Positions 17,019 through 25,129 of a stretch of 40,063 bases of DNA are shown piece after piece (positions within the stretch are counted from its first letter, which is position 1; each line of letters begins with the position of its first letter). Position numbers and translations under genes: made by a program. The notes under the pieces were generated by a model that worked only from the letters and a program-made list of their open reading frames with translations, was not told the DNA's origin and did not search any database. Source of the stretch: Lachnospiraceae bacterium UBA3689 (lineage in GTDB: Bacteria; Bacillota; Clostridia; Lachnospirales; Lachnospiraceae); assembly GCA_002371465.1 (NCBI GenBank), contig DFIU01000025.1:1-40063 (forward strand), in the 5' to 3' direction.

Positions 17019-18062
17019 TTACCAGCGGTCCTTTTCATCAATGGTTCCAACGGTATCCTTGGTCGCAACGACCGGTTCCATAATGACCTCCGGAGTCTCC
17101 GTCAGTACGTTATAGCTGTACTCCGAACTCATCATCAGAAGCGCAATCTTCGCTGCGGTCGAACCCTGATCCCAGCTGTTGGTATAGATCGTGCCCGACA
17201 GCTGACCGTTTTCAATCATCTCCAGGGCGTCCTTTTCTCCGTCAGCTCCCCAGATACAGATCTGGCCGCCGCCCTTTCCCGCGGATTCCGCTGCCAGAGC
17301 CGCGCCCTCCGCCATGGCGTCATTGATGGCAAACACGCCCTTGAGATCCGGATGACTTTGCAGGAAGGAGTTCATAACCGTCATTGCTTTTTCCTTTTCA
17401 AAGGAAGCGGACTGGGCATCGACAATCTTAATATTGGGATAATTCGCGATCGTATCCCGGAACCCCTTCTCCAGGTTATCGGTTCTGTGCAGTCCCGGAA
17501 CACCCTGAATAATGGCAATATTACCGTTTTCGCCGATCTGCTCAGCCATCTTATCCGCCGCCATACGCCCCGCGTCATAGTCGGGAGCCATCACCAGCGC
17601 GCTGTGAACGGTATCCGCGTCGAGGTTCAGCGTAATCACCGGAATCCCCGCTTCCTCTGCCTGCTCGACGGACGGAGCCAGCGCCGTACCATCCGAACAC
17701 TGCACGATGATGGCGTTGAACTTCTGATTGATCGCGTCCGCCATCAGCTGTACCTGGGTCTCTGCGGAAGATTCCGCATTAAACGACTGAACCGTGATAT
17801 TGGACCAGGAACTTGTCTCCCGTTCAATGCCTTCGAGCCACGCCTGGTTGTTCGGAGTGGAAAGATCATGAGCGATATAAGCGATCTTCACATCTTCCGT
17901 GTAGGGATCCACTTTCACCTTGTTGCTGACACCGCCGACCGCAGTCCCTTCACCAGCCGGGGAGTGCTTATCCACCCTGACTGTCTTCTGCAGCGTACAG
18001 CCGGACAGAAGTCCGATTGCCATGACTGCCGTCAGTGCCAATGTCAAAATTCTCTTCTTCAT
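17019..18062 (-). CDS. Sugar-binding lipoprotein of an ABC importer (RbsB/type-1 PBP)
   Basis: This 347 aa protein has a lipoprotein signal peptide with lipobox LLSGC (Cys22), so it is anchored outside the membrane. The mature part has the ribose-binding-protein fold (Peripla_BP_4): KIAYIAHDLSTPNNQAWLEG opens domain 1, SDGTALAPSVEQAEEAGIPVI is the typical first hinge region, and VFAINDAMAEGAALA is the conserved domain-2 block. It captures the sugar for the two permeases. It is the first and likely most expressed gene of its operon, opposite the GntR regulator. AAAGGAGG precedes the ATG. Ligand unknown. Confidence 0.94.
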   Translation of the reverse strand: MKKRILTLALTAVMAIGLLSGCTLQKTVRVDKHSPAGEGTAVGGVSNKVKVDPYTEDVKIAYIAHDLSTPNNQAWLEGIERETSSWSNITVQSFNAESSAETQVQLMADAINQKFNAIIVQCSDGTALAPSVEQAEEAGIPVITLNLDADTVHSALVMAPDYDAGRMAADKMAEQIGENGNIAIIQGVPGLHRTDNLEKGFRDTIANYPNIKIVDAQSASFEKEKAMTVMNSFLQSHPDLKGVFAINDAMAEGAALAAESAGKGGGQICIWGADGEKDALEMIENGQLSGTIYTNSWDQGSTAAKIALLMMSSEYSYNVLTETPEVIMEPVVATKDTVGTIDEKDRW

Positions 18063-18137
18063 GCCTCTTTGCCTCCTTTTCCATTCCTTACAGCATGTAT
18101 GTGCGTCACGAACACTACGCTGTTTTTATTTTAGATC

Positions 18138-18147
18138 ATGTATACAT
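18138..18147. promoter_or_regulatory. Candidate GntR operator 1 (ATGTATACAT)
   Basis: This perfect 10-bp palindrome overlaps the -10/start region of the predicted operon promoter. A TGTATACA-type core is in keeping with operators of FCD-subfamily GntR regulators. Binding here would block transcription of the ABC operon. Confidence 0.55.
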
Positions 18148-18174
18148 CATATCTCAATTCTGAATGTGCAACAA
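18146..18174 (-). promoter_or_regulatory. Weakly predicted promoter of the ABC/kinase operon
   Basis: On the minus strand, -35 TTGTTG (18169-18174) and -10 TATGAT (18146-18151) have 17-bp spacing. The -10 is good, the -35 poor. Operator 1 overlaps its downstream edge. The leader would be about 75 nt. Confidence 0.35.
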
Positions 18175-18305
18175 ATATTTCAATCCCGTTTTGTAGATAA
18201 TCCCCAATTTGCCGGTCTGTCAATCAGGTTTTCTAAAGCTGCTTTCGCCTGTTGCGCCAGTCAAATCCACCGATCTTTGTACGGTTGCTTCTTATTCCCG
18301 CAATA

Positions 18306-18315
18306 ATGTATACAT
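18306..18315. promoter_or_regulatory. Candidate GntR operator 2 (ATGTATACAT)
   Basis: An identical copy of operator 1, centred 168 bp away, close to sixteen helical turns. It lies about 70 bp before the regulator's -10, so it could serve autoregulation or looping with operator 1. Confidence 0.5.
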
Positions 18316-18384
18316 CAATTCCAAACAAGTCCCTATTTCTTCCTGTTTTCAAAAGATATTTCTCGAAAATCCTTAAATTTAGGT

Positions 18385-18390
18385 TATAAT
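18385..18390 (+). promoter_or_regulatory. Possible -10 element for the GntR regulator gene
   Basis: A perfect TATAAT lies about 80 bp before the start codon. No good -35 is present at 16-18 bp, so the promoter may be weak or assisted. Confidence 0.35.
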
Positions 18391-18468
18391 ACTTACCGAC
18401 ACCAGCCATCTGTAGCTGAAAAATTTCGCATCATGTGAATAAACCGGTAATCCTGAAGGCGGTATAAG

Positions 18469-19152
18469 ATGAGTGAAACAAAAAAAGAAAAAGTCGGAAA
18501 AGGGTTAAAGAATGTCGTCTATCAGGATCTCCTCGACAAGCTGATCCGCTGCTGCTACAAGCCCGGAACCGAACTCAATGAGCTGAAACTGACCAGGATC
18601 TACGGCGTCAGCCGGACGCCTGTCCGGGAAGCGGTGACGCTCTTGGAAATGGAAGGATACTTAAAGGTTCTTCCCAAAAAAGGAATCTATGTCACGGATA
18701 TCTCACTCGACAATGTTTTGGAGATCTTTCAGACCAGGCTGGAAATCGAGCCCCTGACTTTGAAGATGGCGATTCCCTATCTGGATATCCGCGAGCTGAT
18801 CCGCCTGAAAAATCACCTGACAGAAGGAACAATTCAGGTCGACACCGCCTACGAGGATGACATGGCCATGCACCTTTATATCATCCGCCAGTGCAGAAAC
18901 CACTACATCATTCATATGATGGAAAAACTGTTCAAAGACAATACCCGCTGCGTCATTGCTACCGGCCAGAACGAAGTCAAGGTGCATGAAGCCGCTGCTG
19001 AACATGAAGCGATCCTGGACAGTCTGATCCGGGGAGACGATCCCGACACGTGTGCCGCCTTGATGAAAAAGCACATCGAAACCTGCCGGGCATCGGCTCT
19101 GGCGTATTTTTCCTCCCCCGAATACCTGGAAAATCACCGGGATCTGGTCTGA
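18469..19152 (+). CDS. GntR-family (FCD subfamily) transcriptional regulator
   Basis: This 227 aa protein has an N-terminal winged HTH of the GntR type (about residues 15-75, with VSRTPVREAVTLLEMEGYL) and an all-helical FCD effector domain. The domain contains the usual metal-site acid and histidines (EDDMAMHLY, AAEHEAIL, MKKHIETC). FCD regulators commonly sense sugar acids or other carboxylates, which suits the neighbouring sugar-acid enzymes. It diverges from the ABC operon and probably represses it through the ATGTATACAT sites. The ribosome-binding site is imperfect (AAGGCGG), in keeping with low expression. Confidence 0.93.
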   Translation: MSETKKEKVGKGLKNVVYQDLLDKLIRCCYKPGTELNELKLTRIYGVSRTPVREAVTLLEMEGYLKVLPKKGIYVTDISLDNVLEIFQTRLEIEPLTLKMAIPYLDIRELIRLKNHLTEGTIQVDTAYEDDMAMHLYIIRQCRNHYIIHMMEKLFKDNTRCVIATGQNEVKVHEAAAEHEAILDSLIRGDDPDTCAALMKKHIETCRASALAYFSSPEYLENHRDLV

Positions 19153-19462
19153 CCGGCCGCGTCAGCGCCGTAAGCGTCCGAAAACTTTGCAGACAAAAAG
19201 AGACGATCTGCCATCCCCTTTTTCAGGCATTCCAGATCGTCTCCTTTATATTTCATTTAAACGATGATGAAACAGGATCCAGAAAAGACTCGCGTTTTAG
19301 CCTTCTCACGTTCAGCTTCCCTTGATCGCCTGTTTCCTTAACCGCTCATCTCTGATTTCTCTTATTTTTTATCCCCCAATTTCTTTCTCTTAAATCAGAG
19401 TCCGGCGACTGTTTTCCAAATCAATCTACCAATAGCCTTAATTCTACTTTTAAGTTACCTGA
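19153..19462. other. Convergent intergenic stretch with a terminator
   Basis: About 310 bp separate the ends of the GntR gene and the mannitol-dehydrogenase-family gene. Besides the hairpin at 19200-19243 I see no gene, repeat or RNA structure here; the remainder is pyrimidine-rich on the plus strand. Confidence 0.6.
19195..19247. terminator. Bidirectional terminator between convergent operons
   Basis: GAGACGATCTG (19200-19210) pairs perfectly with CAGATCGTCTC (19233-19243). On the plus strand CTTTATATTT follows, closing the GntR gene. On the minus strand TTTTT follows, so it could also end the operon that runs in from the right, although 220 bp beyond its last gene. Confidence 0.7.
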
Positions 19463-21100
19463 TCACTTTTCCCCTTCAATCGCAACATCCTTCAGATATT
19501 TGTGCAGGGTTCTTCTCACGGCTCCCGGTCCGGCGATCAGTTCCTTAAAGAGCTGCTCAATCCTCTCCCCGATTCCGGCCTCATAGAGGTTGCCGCCAAA
19601 GAGGGTCTCATTGGAAAGAATGGGCTTAAGCTGATCCGTGACGGATTCGGGCTTTCCGAAGACGACAGAGTCCAGCATCCGTGTCATTTCCTCATTCATA
19701 GGATCGGGAGATAAGTCAAAGGGCTCGCCGCCGTCCGTCAAAGCCAGCGCATAGCGCAGATAGCCCGCGATAGCGAGCGGAATCCCCTTCAGGCGGGCGG
19801 CGCTGCCGTACTTTTCCACAAAGGCAAGGATAGTCACGCCGAAGCGGATCGCCTCCATCTGGGAAATGTCCGTACAGATGCGCGCCGGCGTATCGGGTAT
19901 GTTGGGATTGGGGAACCGTTCCTCAAAAAGCTCCGTCAGGAAATCCTTAGGGGACAGGATCTTGGGATCGACGACGACCTCCATGCCCTCTTTCCAGCCG
20001 ACCAGCTCCGCCAGCCTCCGAAGATCCGGATCAAGGAAGGTCTGAGAAAAGGTGGGCAGACCCAGCACCCGACCGTAGGGGGACAGGGCGGTATGAATCG
20101 GATTTAGACAGACCGTCACCTTCATTTTCTCTGCCGCATTGACGGTATCGCGGTCCGTCATGAAAAAACCTGCCTTCTCAAGAGGCGGTCTTCCATTTGG
20201 AAAATGATCTTCGATGACCAGGTACTGGGGTCCTTCGGCGTTGACAAAGGGAGCGATATAGGTCCGCTTGTCCGTTACGACGATATCCATGTCCTCTACC
20301 CCGTCCTGTTCCAGGAGAGTCCTGACCTCCTCGCTGGGGCGGGGCGTGATCTTATCGATCATACTCCATGGGAAGGCGATACGGCTTTCATTGCTGATAT
20401 AGTCGATAAAATCCCGATCGACAAAGCCCTTCTGCTGCCACTTTTCAGCGATCCATAGGACGGAATCCCGAAGCTTCTTGCCATTTTGCGAAACATTATC
20501 GGTGGATAAAAGGGCAAGGGGCTTTTCTCCTGCCTTAAATCTCACATAGAGCAGAGCGGTCACAAGCGAGAGCGCGCTGTTCAGCCTGCCCTTTGGTCCC
20601 TGGTCGATGTCCTCTTTGACAAAAGCAAAGTCGTTGCCATTGGCATCCTGAAGCGCATAACCCTTCTCCGTTATGGTAAAGGTGACCATCTGCAGCCCCG
20701 GGTCCGCAAAGATTTCCTCTGCGCGGCTTCTTGCCGTCTGGTCCCCAGGTCTAAGCGCCACCGCCTCAGATAAGGAACCGACGACCCGCTTTATGGAGGA
20801 GCCGTCCCGGTGGAGCGTCACGCACAGAGCCAGGTTGTCGTAGGGCGCATAGATCTGATCGACGATATCAAAGTCGAAGGTCTCCAGGCAGGTGATGCCG
20901 GTGTCCATTTCCCCCTGCTCAAGCAGATCATCCGCTGCTGTTCCCATAAAGATCCGGAAAATATTTCCAATTCCAAAATGCACCCATTTGGGCGACTTTT
21001 GAGTTCGCTCCGCCACTTCTTTGACGTCGTATGCAGGAAGCCGGATCCCGGCTGCTTCCCACGCCTTACGATCCGCCAGTCCCTTTCTTGTAAGCTTCAT
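19463..21100 (-). CDS. Mannitol dehydrogenase / fructuronate reductase (UxuB) family oxidoreductase
   Basis: The 545 aa protein belongs to the long-chain polyol dehydrogenase family, NAD-linked and acting on ketose/hexitol or fructuronate/mannonate pairs. The Rossmann part opens with HFGIGNIFRIFMG, and the catalytic region has the conserved KVTVCLNPIHTALSPYGRVLG (Lys, Asn, His). It is longer than E. coli UxuB (486 aa). The start is at the ATG 7 nt after GGAGG (21108-21112), six codons inside a longer frame. It is the last gene of the second ABC operon. Beside a zinc dehydrogenase and a kinase, its substrate could be a polyol-derived ketose or a hexuronate. Confidence 0.92.
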   Translation of the reverse strand: MKLTRKGLADRKAWEAAGIRLPAYDVKEVAERTQKSPKWVHFGIGNIFRIFMGTAADDLLEQGEMDTGITCLETFDFDIVDQIYAPYDNLALCVTLHRDGSSIKRVVGSLSEAVALRPGDQTARSRAEEIFADPGLQMVTFTITEKGYALQDANGNDFAFVKEDIDQGPKGRLNSALSLVTALLYVRFKAGEKPLALLSTDNVSQNGKKLRDSVLWIAEKWQQKGFVDRDFIDYISNESRIAFPWSMIDKITPRPSEEVRTLLEQDGVEDMDIVVTDKRTYIAPFVNAEGPQYLVIEDHFPNGRPPLEKAGFFMTDRDTVNAAEKMKVTVCLNPIHTALSPYGRVLGLPTFSQTFLDPDLRRLAELVGWKEGMEVVVDPKILSPKDFLTELFEERFPNPNIPDTPARICTDISQMEAIRFGVTILAFVEKYGSAARLKGIPLAIAGYLRYALALTDGGEPFDLSPDPMNEEMTRMLDSVVFGKPESVTDQLKPILSNETLFGGNLYEAGIGERIEQLFKELIAGPGAVRRTLHKYLKDVAIEGEK

Positions 21101-21205
21101 CTCACATCCTCCATACATTAAAATTCAGAGCTTTATTCTGTACCAGCCTAGTCGATGTTTCCAACAGAAACTCACAGCTAAGTGGTATCTTTTCCATCTC
21201 AACAC

Positions 21206-21233
21206 TTAGGTCAATGGTTTCCCATTGACCTAA
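21206..21233. repeat. Perfect 12-bp inverted repeat between two dehydrogenase genes
   Basis: TTAGGTCAATGG and CCATTGACCTAA flank a 4-nt loop TTTC. It lies 25 bp after the zinc dehydrogenase stop codon, inside the operon. On the minus strand no U-run follows, so an mRNA-stabilising or attenuating hairpin is more likely than a terminator. A protein-binding site is also possible. Confidence 0.6.
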
Positions 21234-21257
21234 AACCTTACTTTAAACCAGACCTTA

Positions 21258-22298
21258 TTACACTTCCGGGTCGACGTCGATCAGCACTTTCATGACCTGC
21301 TCCCGGTTTTCGTCAATATACTCGTATGCACGTTGGAAATCCTCAAATGGGAAATGCTTGCTCATCAGCGGTTCAAGCAGGATCTTACCTTCCCTGACCA
21401 GGCGGATCGCGTCGACATAATCCTCATGGCGGTACATCATCGAGGTATTGAGATCCAGTTCGGAATCGTTGAGCTTGGCCAGGTCGACCGTCGCCATCTT
21501 GCCGAAGACCGCGACCAGGATGATGGTGCTTCCCTTACGGGCATTCTGAATCGCGGCGTTCATGGTGATATCGTTGCCGGCACAGTCATAGATGACGTCC
21601 GCCTTGTCGGGACCAAAGGTCTCAACCAGCACCTCTCCCAAATTCCGGTCCCGGGTGTTGGCAACGGCGTCGACACCGACCTCTTTGGCAAGATTAAGGC
21701 GCAGGTCCGAGATATCCGTAATCAGAACCTTCTTTGCTCCGAGCGCCTTTGCCGACTGCGCCAGGAGCAGACCGATGGGTCCGCAACCTTCGATGCAGAC
21801 ATTGGCGCCCACAAGATCCGGAAAACGCTTTGCAGCGTGGACCGTCACGGCTAGAGGCTCCATCATGGCTCCCTGGTCATAGGTCATCTCATCCGGTATC
21901 GGCGTGCATTTGGACTCATCGACCGCAAAATACTCCGACGCCGTCCCGGTCGTCTGAAAGCCCATGACCTTCAGTTCTTCGCAAAGATTGTATTTTCCGT
22001 GGAGACAGGGGTAGCAGTGACCGCAGTAGACCTGGGGCTCGATGACAACCCGCTGACCGACCTCATATTTGGTTGCATACTGACCGCGCTCAACGATCTG
22101 GGCGGAGACCTCGTGCCCCTGGGTGACCGGATAGCCGGTATAGGGATGGGTCCCGTGGCAGACGTGGATATCGCTGCCGCAGATCCCGATCCGCTTGATT
22201 TTTACTAACACCTGGTCCGGTCCCGGCTGGGGAATATCCACTTCCCGAAACTCAATTTTGCCGGGCTCCGTCATCACTTCCTGCTTCATTTTACTCAT
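21258..22298 (-). CDS. Zinc-dependent medium-chain alcohol dehydrogenase (polyol or aldonate dehydrogenase)
   Basis: This 346 aa protein has the catalytic zinc residues Cys40 (ICGSD) and His62-Glu63 (GHE), a four-cysteine structural-zinc loop (CGHCYPCLHGKYNLC), and the nucleotide motif EGCGPIGLL. The family includes sorbitol, L-threonine, L-idonate 5- and L-gulonate 5-dehydrogenases. Placed next to a UxuB-family reductase gene, an L-gulonate to fructuronate step is a reasonable thought, as described for RspB-type enzymes, but polyol oxidation is equally possible. AGGAGGTAA precedes the ATG. The kinase gene lies upstream in the same operon. Confidence 0.92.
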   Translation of the reverse strand: MSKMKQEVMTEPGKIEFREVDIPQPGPDQVLVKIKRIGICGSDIHVCHGTHPYTGYPVTQGHEVSAQIVERGQYATKYEVGQRVVIEPQVYCGHCYPCLHGKYNLCEELKVMGFQTTGTASEYFAVDESKCTPIPDEMTYDQGAMMEPLAVTVHAAKRFPDLVGANVCIEGCGPIGLLLAQSAKALGAKKVLITDISDLRLNLAKEVGVDAVANTRDRNLGEVLVETFGPDKADVIYDCAGNDITMNAAIQNARKGSTIILVAVFGKMATVDLAKLNDSELDLNTSMMYRHEDYVDAIRLVREGKILLEPLMSKHFPFEDFQRAYEYIDENREQVMKVLIDVDPEV

Positions 22299-22459
22299 GG
22301 TTATTACCTCCTGTCTATCCGTTTACAAGATAACATTTAATTATGTTTCATTAGCATCTGACAAGGTTTTTACCTCAACCAGGTCCATGTTCGATCGGCT
22401 TCCAGAACACCGGATGCGATAGGGTTCAACTCTGACTTTCTACCGGCAGGACTTCTGCC

Positions 22460-24058
22460 TTACCAGTCCATATCCTTAATCGCTTCCCGCTCGATTGCCA
22501 GTCCCTTCTTGTAGCGGTCCATGAAGGTCTCAAAGCCTGCGATTTCATCCGGCTCCGCTTCGAGAGTTGTCCCGGACAGTCCCGCGAAAATGCGGCGGTC
22601 CAAATAGTCCTCCAGCTTCTCTCCATCCTTCTTGTCCGCCAGGTAAGCTGCCAGGACCGCGATCCCCCAGGCTCCGCCCTCGCTGGCCGTATCCATGACC
22701 GTGACCGGCGTGCCGACCGCTGCCGCCAGATAGCGCTGGGCGACGCCCTTGGTCTTAAAAAGGCCGCCGTGACCGGTGATGCGCTCGACCCGGACTCCTT
22801 CGTCCTTCATCAGGATATCCAACCCGATCTTGACCGCCCCCAAAGAGGTATAAAGGTTGACTTTCATGAAATTGGCAAGGTTGAATCTGCTGTTAGCGGT
22901 TCTTAAAAACGCAAGTCTGCCCTCGTTGATAAAGGTGACATTCTCTCCGGAATAGTAGCCGTAGGATAAAAGACCGCCGCAGTCAGGATCACCCTTTAGG
23001 GAATTGGTATAGAGCTTGCCGAACAGGTCCCCCATATTGGTTTCATAGCCCATCAGCTCGGAGAATTCTTTAAAAATGCCCACCCAGGCGTTGAGATCGG
23101 ACGTCCCGTTGTTGGCGTGGGACATGGCACAGGGGAAGCCGGTCGGCGTTGTGACCATATCGATCTCCCGATAGAGCTTGGACAGCGGCTTTTCCAAAAC
23201 CAGCATGGCGAAGGTCGACGTTCCAGCCGAGACATTGCCGGTTCTGGGCGCAACGGCGTTGGTCGCGACCATGCCGGTTCCGGCATCTCCCTCGGGCGGA
23301 CAGAAGGGAATACCGGGCTTTAAGGCTCCCGTTTCATCCAGGAAAGCAGCCCCCTCAGGTGTCAGGGTGCCTGCCTGATCTCCCGCGACCAGGACCTTGG
23401 GGAAGAGGCCGCGCAGCTTCCAGCCAAAGCCGTAGGGCTCCATAAGCCGATCGAACTTGTCAACCATCCCCTGATCATAGTCGTGGGTCTGGGAGTCGAT
23501 GGGGAACATACCCGCCGCATCTCCGATGCCTATGACCCGCTCGCCGGTCAGCTTCATGTGGATATAAGCCGCCAGCGTGTAAACCGCGTCGAGATCCTTA
23601 ACATGGTCTTCGCCGTCCAGGACTCTTTGATAGAGATGAGCGACCGACCAGCGGAGAGGAATATTAAACCCGAGCAGGTCAGTCAATTCATCTGCCGCTT
23701 TCTGGGTGTTAGTGTTTCTCCAGGTCTGGAAGGGGGCGATCTGCTCCCCTTCCTTATTTAACGCCATATAGCCGTGCATCATGGCACTGACGCCGATTGC
23801 GCCGTATGTGGTCGGTCTCACACCGTATCGGTCCTCCACCTCCTTGCGAACGGAGGCATAGCAGTCGCGGATGCCCGCATGGATTTCGTCCAGACCGTAG
23901 GTCCAGACCCCACCCACAAAGGAATTCTGCCAGTCGTGGAAACCGACTGCCAGGACATTTCCTGCGTAGTCGACGAGGACGCCTTTGATTCTGGTCGAGC
24001 CAAGTTCTATGCCAAGGGCGGTCTTTCCTTCCTGAATCAATGTTTTTACTGCTTCCAT
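22460..24058 (-). CDS. FGGY-family carbohydrate kinase (substrate unknown)
   Basis: This 532 aa sugar kinase has the FGGY N-terminal phosphate loop GIELGSTRIKGVLVD and the C-terminal TGHGGLFKTKGVAQRYLAAAVG block. It is clearly different from the LyxK-like kinase at 9934: the substrate-loop region reads MMHGYMALNKEGEQIAPFQTWRN, similar to a branch often labelled xylulokinase or ribulokinase without proof. It phosphorylates a ketose or a polyol in the cytoplasm, using ATP. AAGGT/AAGGAT precedes the start weakly. It sits between the permease and zinc dehydrogenase genes. Confidence 0.9.
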   Translation of the reverse strand: MEAVKTLIQEGKTALGIELGSTRIKGVLVDYAGNVLAVGFHDWQNSFVGGVWTYGLDEIHAGIRDCYASVRKEVEDRYGVRPTTYGAIGVSAMMHGYMALNKEGEQIAPFQTWRNTNTQKAADELTDLLGFNIPLRWSVAHLYQRVLDGEDHVKDLDAVYTLAAYIHMKLTGERVIGIGDAAGMFPIDSQTHDYDQGMVDKFDRLMEPYGFGWKLRGLFPKVLVAGDQAGTLTPEGAAFLDETGALKPGIPFCPPEGDAGTGMVATNAVAPRTGNVSAGTSTFAMLVLEKPLSKLYREIDMVTTPTGFPCAMSHANNGTSDLNAWVGIFKEFSELMGYETNMGDLFGKLYTNSLKGDPDCGGLLSYGYYSGENVTFINEGRLAFLRTANSRFNLANFMKVNLYTSLGAVKIGLDILMKDEGVRVERITGHGGLFKTKGVAQRYLAAAVGTPVTVMDTASEGGAWGIAVLAAYLADKKDGEKLEDYLDRRIFAGLSGTTLEAEPDEIAGFETFMDRYKKGLAIEREAIKDMDW

Positions 24059-24091
24059 ATCCTTACCTTTTAGCCTTCCTGTTTGCTGAAG

Positions 24092-24133
24092 AAGGCTGCC
24101 GGTCCCCCTACGTTTCCCGGTCCCGGCAACCTT
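24092..24133 (-). terminator. Possible intra-operon hairpin after the permease gene
   Basis: On the minus strand AAGGTTGCCGG and CCGGCAGCCTT pair over 11 bp with one wobble, followed by CTTCTTC. The U-run is weak, so partial termination between transport and enzyme genes is the most it suggests. Confidence 0.4.
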
Positions 24134-24187
24134 TCATCCTTGATTCGTTTTCCTGACAGCTGCCTGTCTTAAGGGACGCAGTCGCTC

Positions 24188-25129
24188 TTAAGCCGCCTGC
24201 TTTTTCTTGGTCAGACAGTCAATGCCGACCGCGATTGCCAGGACCAGCCCCTTGACAACCATCTGGGCATAGGAACTGACATTCATCAAAATCATACCGT
24301 TGGTCAAAGAGCCGATGATCAGAACGCCCGCTACGACGCCGGACATACGACCGACACCGCCGTTGACGGAGACACCGCCTAAGACAACGCAGGTGATGAC
24401 GTCGAATTCGTAGCCCTTGCCGGCTGTATTCTGCGCGGAACCCGCGCGGGACAGCATGACGATCCCCGCCAGCCCCGCAAAGAAACCGGACAGAGCGTAA
24501 ATGAGATATTTGGTTCTGCTGACCCGGATGCCGGACAGCTCCGCCGCGTCCTCATTTCCGCCGATTGCGTAGAAGAAGCGGCCGAAATAGGTTTTATTCA
24601 GGATAAAAGCGCCGACCCCAAAGCAGATCGCCATGATGATGGCACAGATCGGCAGGATGCCGATGGACCATTTGCCAAAGAAACCGAAATTGCTGGTAAA
24701 GCCGGAGATCGGCATACCGCCGGAGATCAGGTAGGCCAGACCTTCAAAGATCGTCTGAGAGGCGAAAGTGGCGATCAGGGCGGGAATCCCGATGGTCGAT
24801 ACCATAAAGCCGTTTAACACGCCGACCAGAGTCGCCGCCAGGACGGAAATGATCACTGCCACGATCATGGGCATGCCCATATTGACCATAAAGTAGGCGC
24901 AGATGATATTGACAAAGGTAATAATGGACCCAATCGAAAGGTCGATCCCGGCGATCAGGATGACGAAGGTCATGCCGACGGAGGCGATGCCGTAGACGGC
25001 GACCTGCCTAAGAATGGCGACCAGGTTGTTGGGTGTGATGAAATTGTGGTTCGCGATAGTGAAAATAATAACTTCCGCGATAAAGACCAGCCAGATCGCG
25101 TTGCCCTTCATTAATTTCTTGGTTTTCAT
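24188..25129 (-). CDS. Sugar ABC transporter permease (RbsC-type)
   Basis: This 313 aa membrane protein has about nine hydrophobic segments and the RbsC signature GRFFYAIGGNEDAAELSGIRV. The GVSVNGGVGRMSGVVAGVLIIGSLTNGM block is typical. As the only permease gene of this operon, it would form a homodimeric channel. It starts immediately after the ATPase stop codon (adjacent genes, no gap). It works with the double ATPase and the binding lipoprotein encoded upstream. Confidence 0.94.
   Translation of the reverse strand: MKTKKLMKGNAIWLVFIAEVIIFTIANHNFITPNNLVAILRQVAVYGIASVGMTFVILIAGIDLSIGSIITFVNIICAYFMVNMGMPMIVAVIISVLAATLVGVLNGFMVSTIGIPALIATFASQTIFEGLAYLISGGMPISGFTSNFGFFGKWSIGILPICAIIMAICFGVGAFILNKTYFGRFFYAIGGNEDAAELSGIRVSRTKYLIYALSGFFAGLAGIVMLSRAGSAQNTAGKGYEFDVITCVVLGGVSVNGGVGRMSGVVAGVLIIGSLTNGMILMNVSSYAQMVVKGLVLAIAVGIDCLTKKKQAA

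Larger units (their letters stand above)
18063..18468. other. Divergent control region between the ABC operon and the GntR regulator
   Basis: This 406-bp region has no coding frame. It carries two perfect ATGTATACAT palindromes (18138-18147 and 18306-18315), both followed by CA, with centres 168 bp apart. One overlaps the predicted promoter of the binding-protein gene; the other lies between the two divergent genes, upstream of the gntR-type promoter. The rest is AT-rich with no clear structure. Confidence 0.65.

Noticed and set aside
16021..17115. Open frame of 364 codons on the plus strand
   Set aside because: It is antisense to the permease gene, Asp/Arg-rich, as expected from the complement of a hydrophobic gene. 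It is not a protein family.
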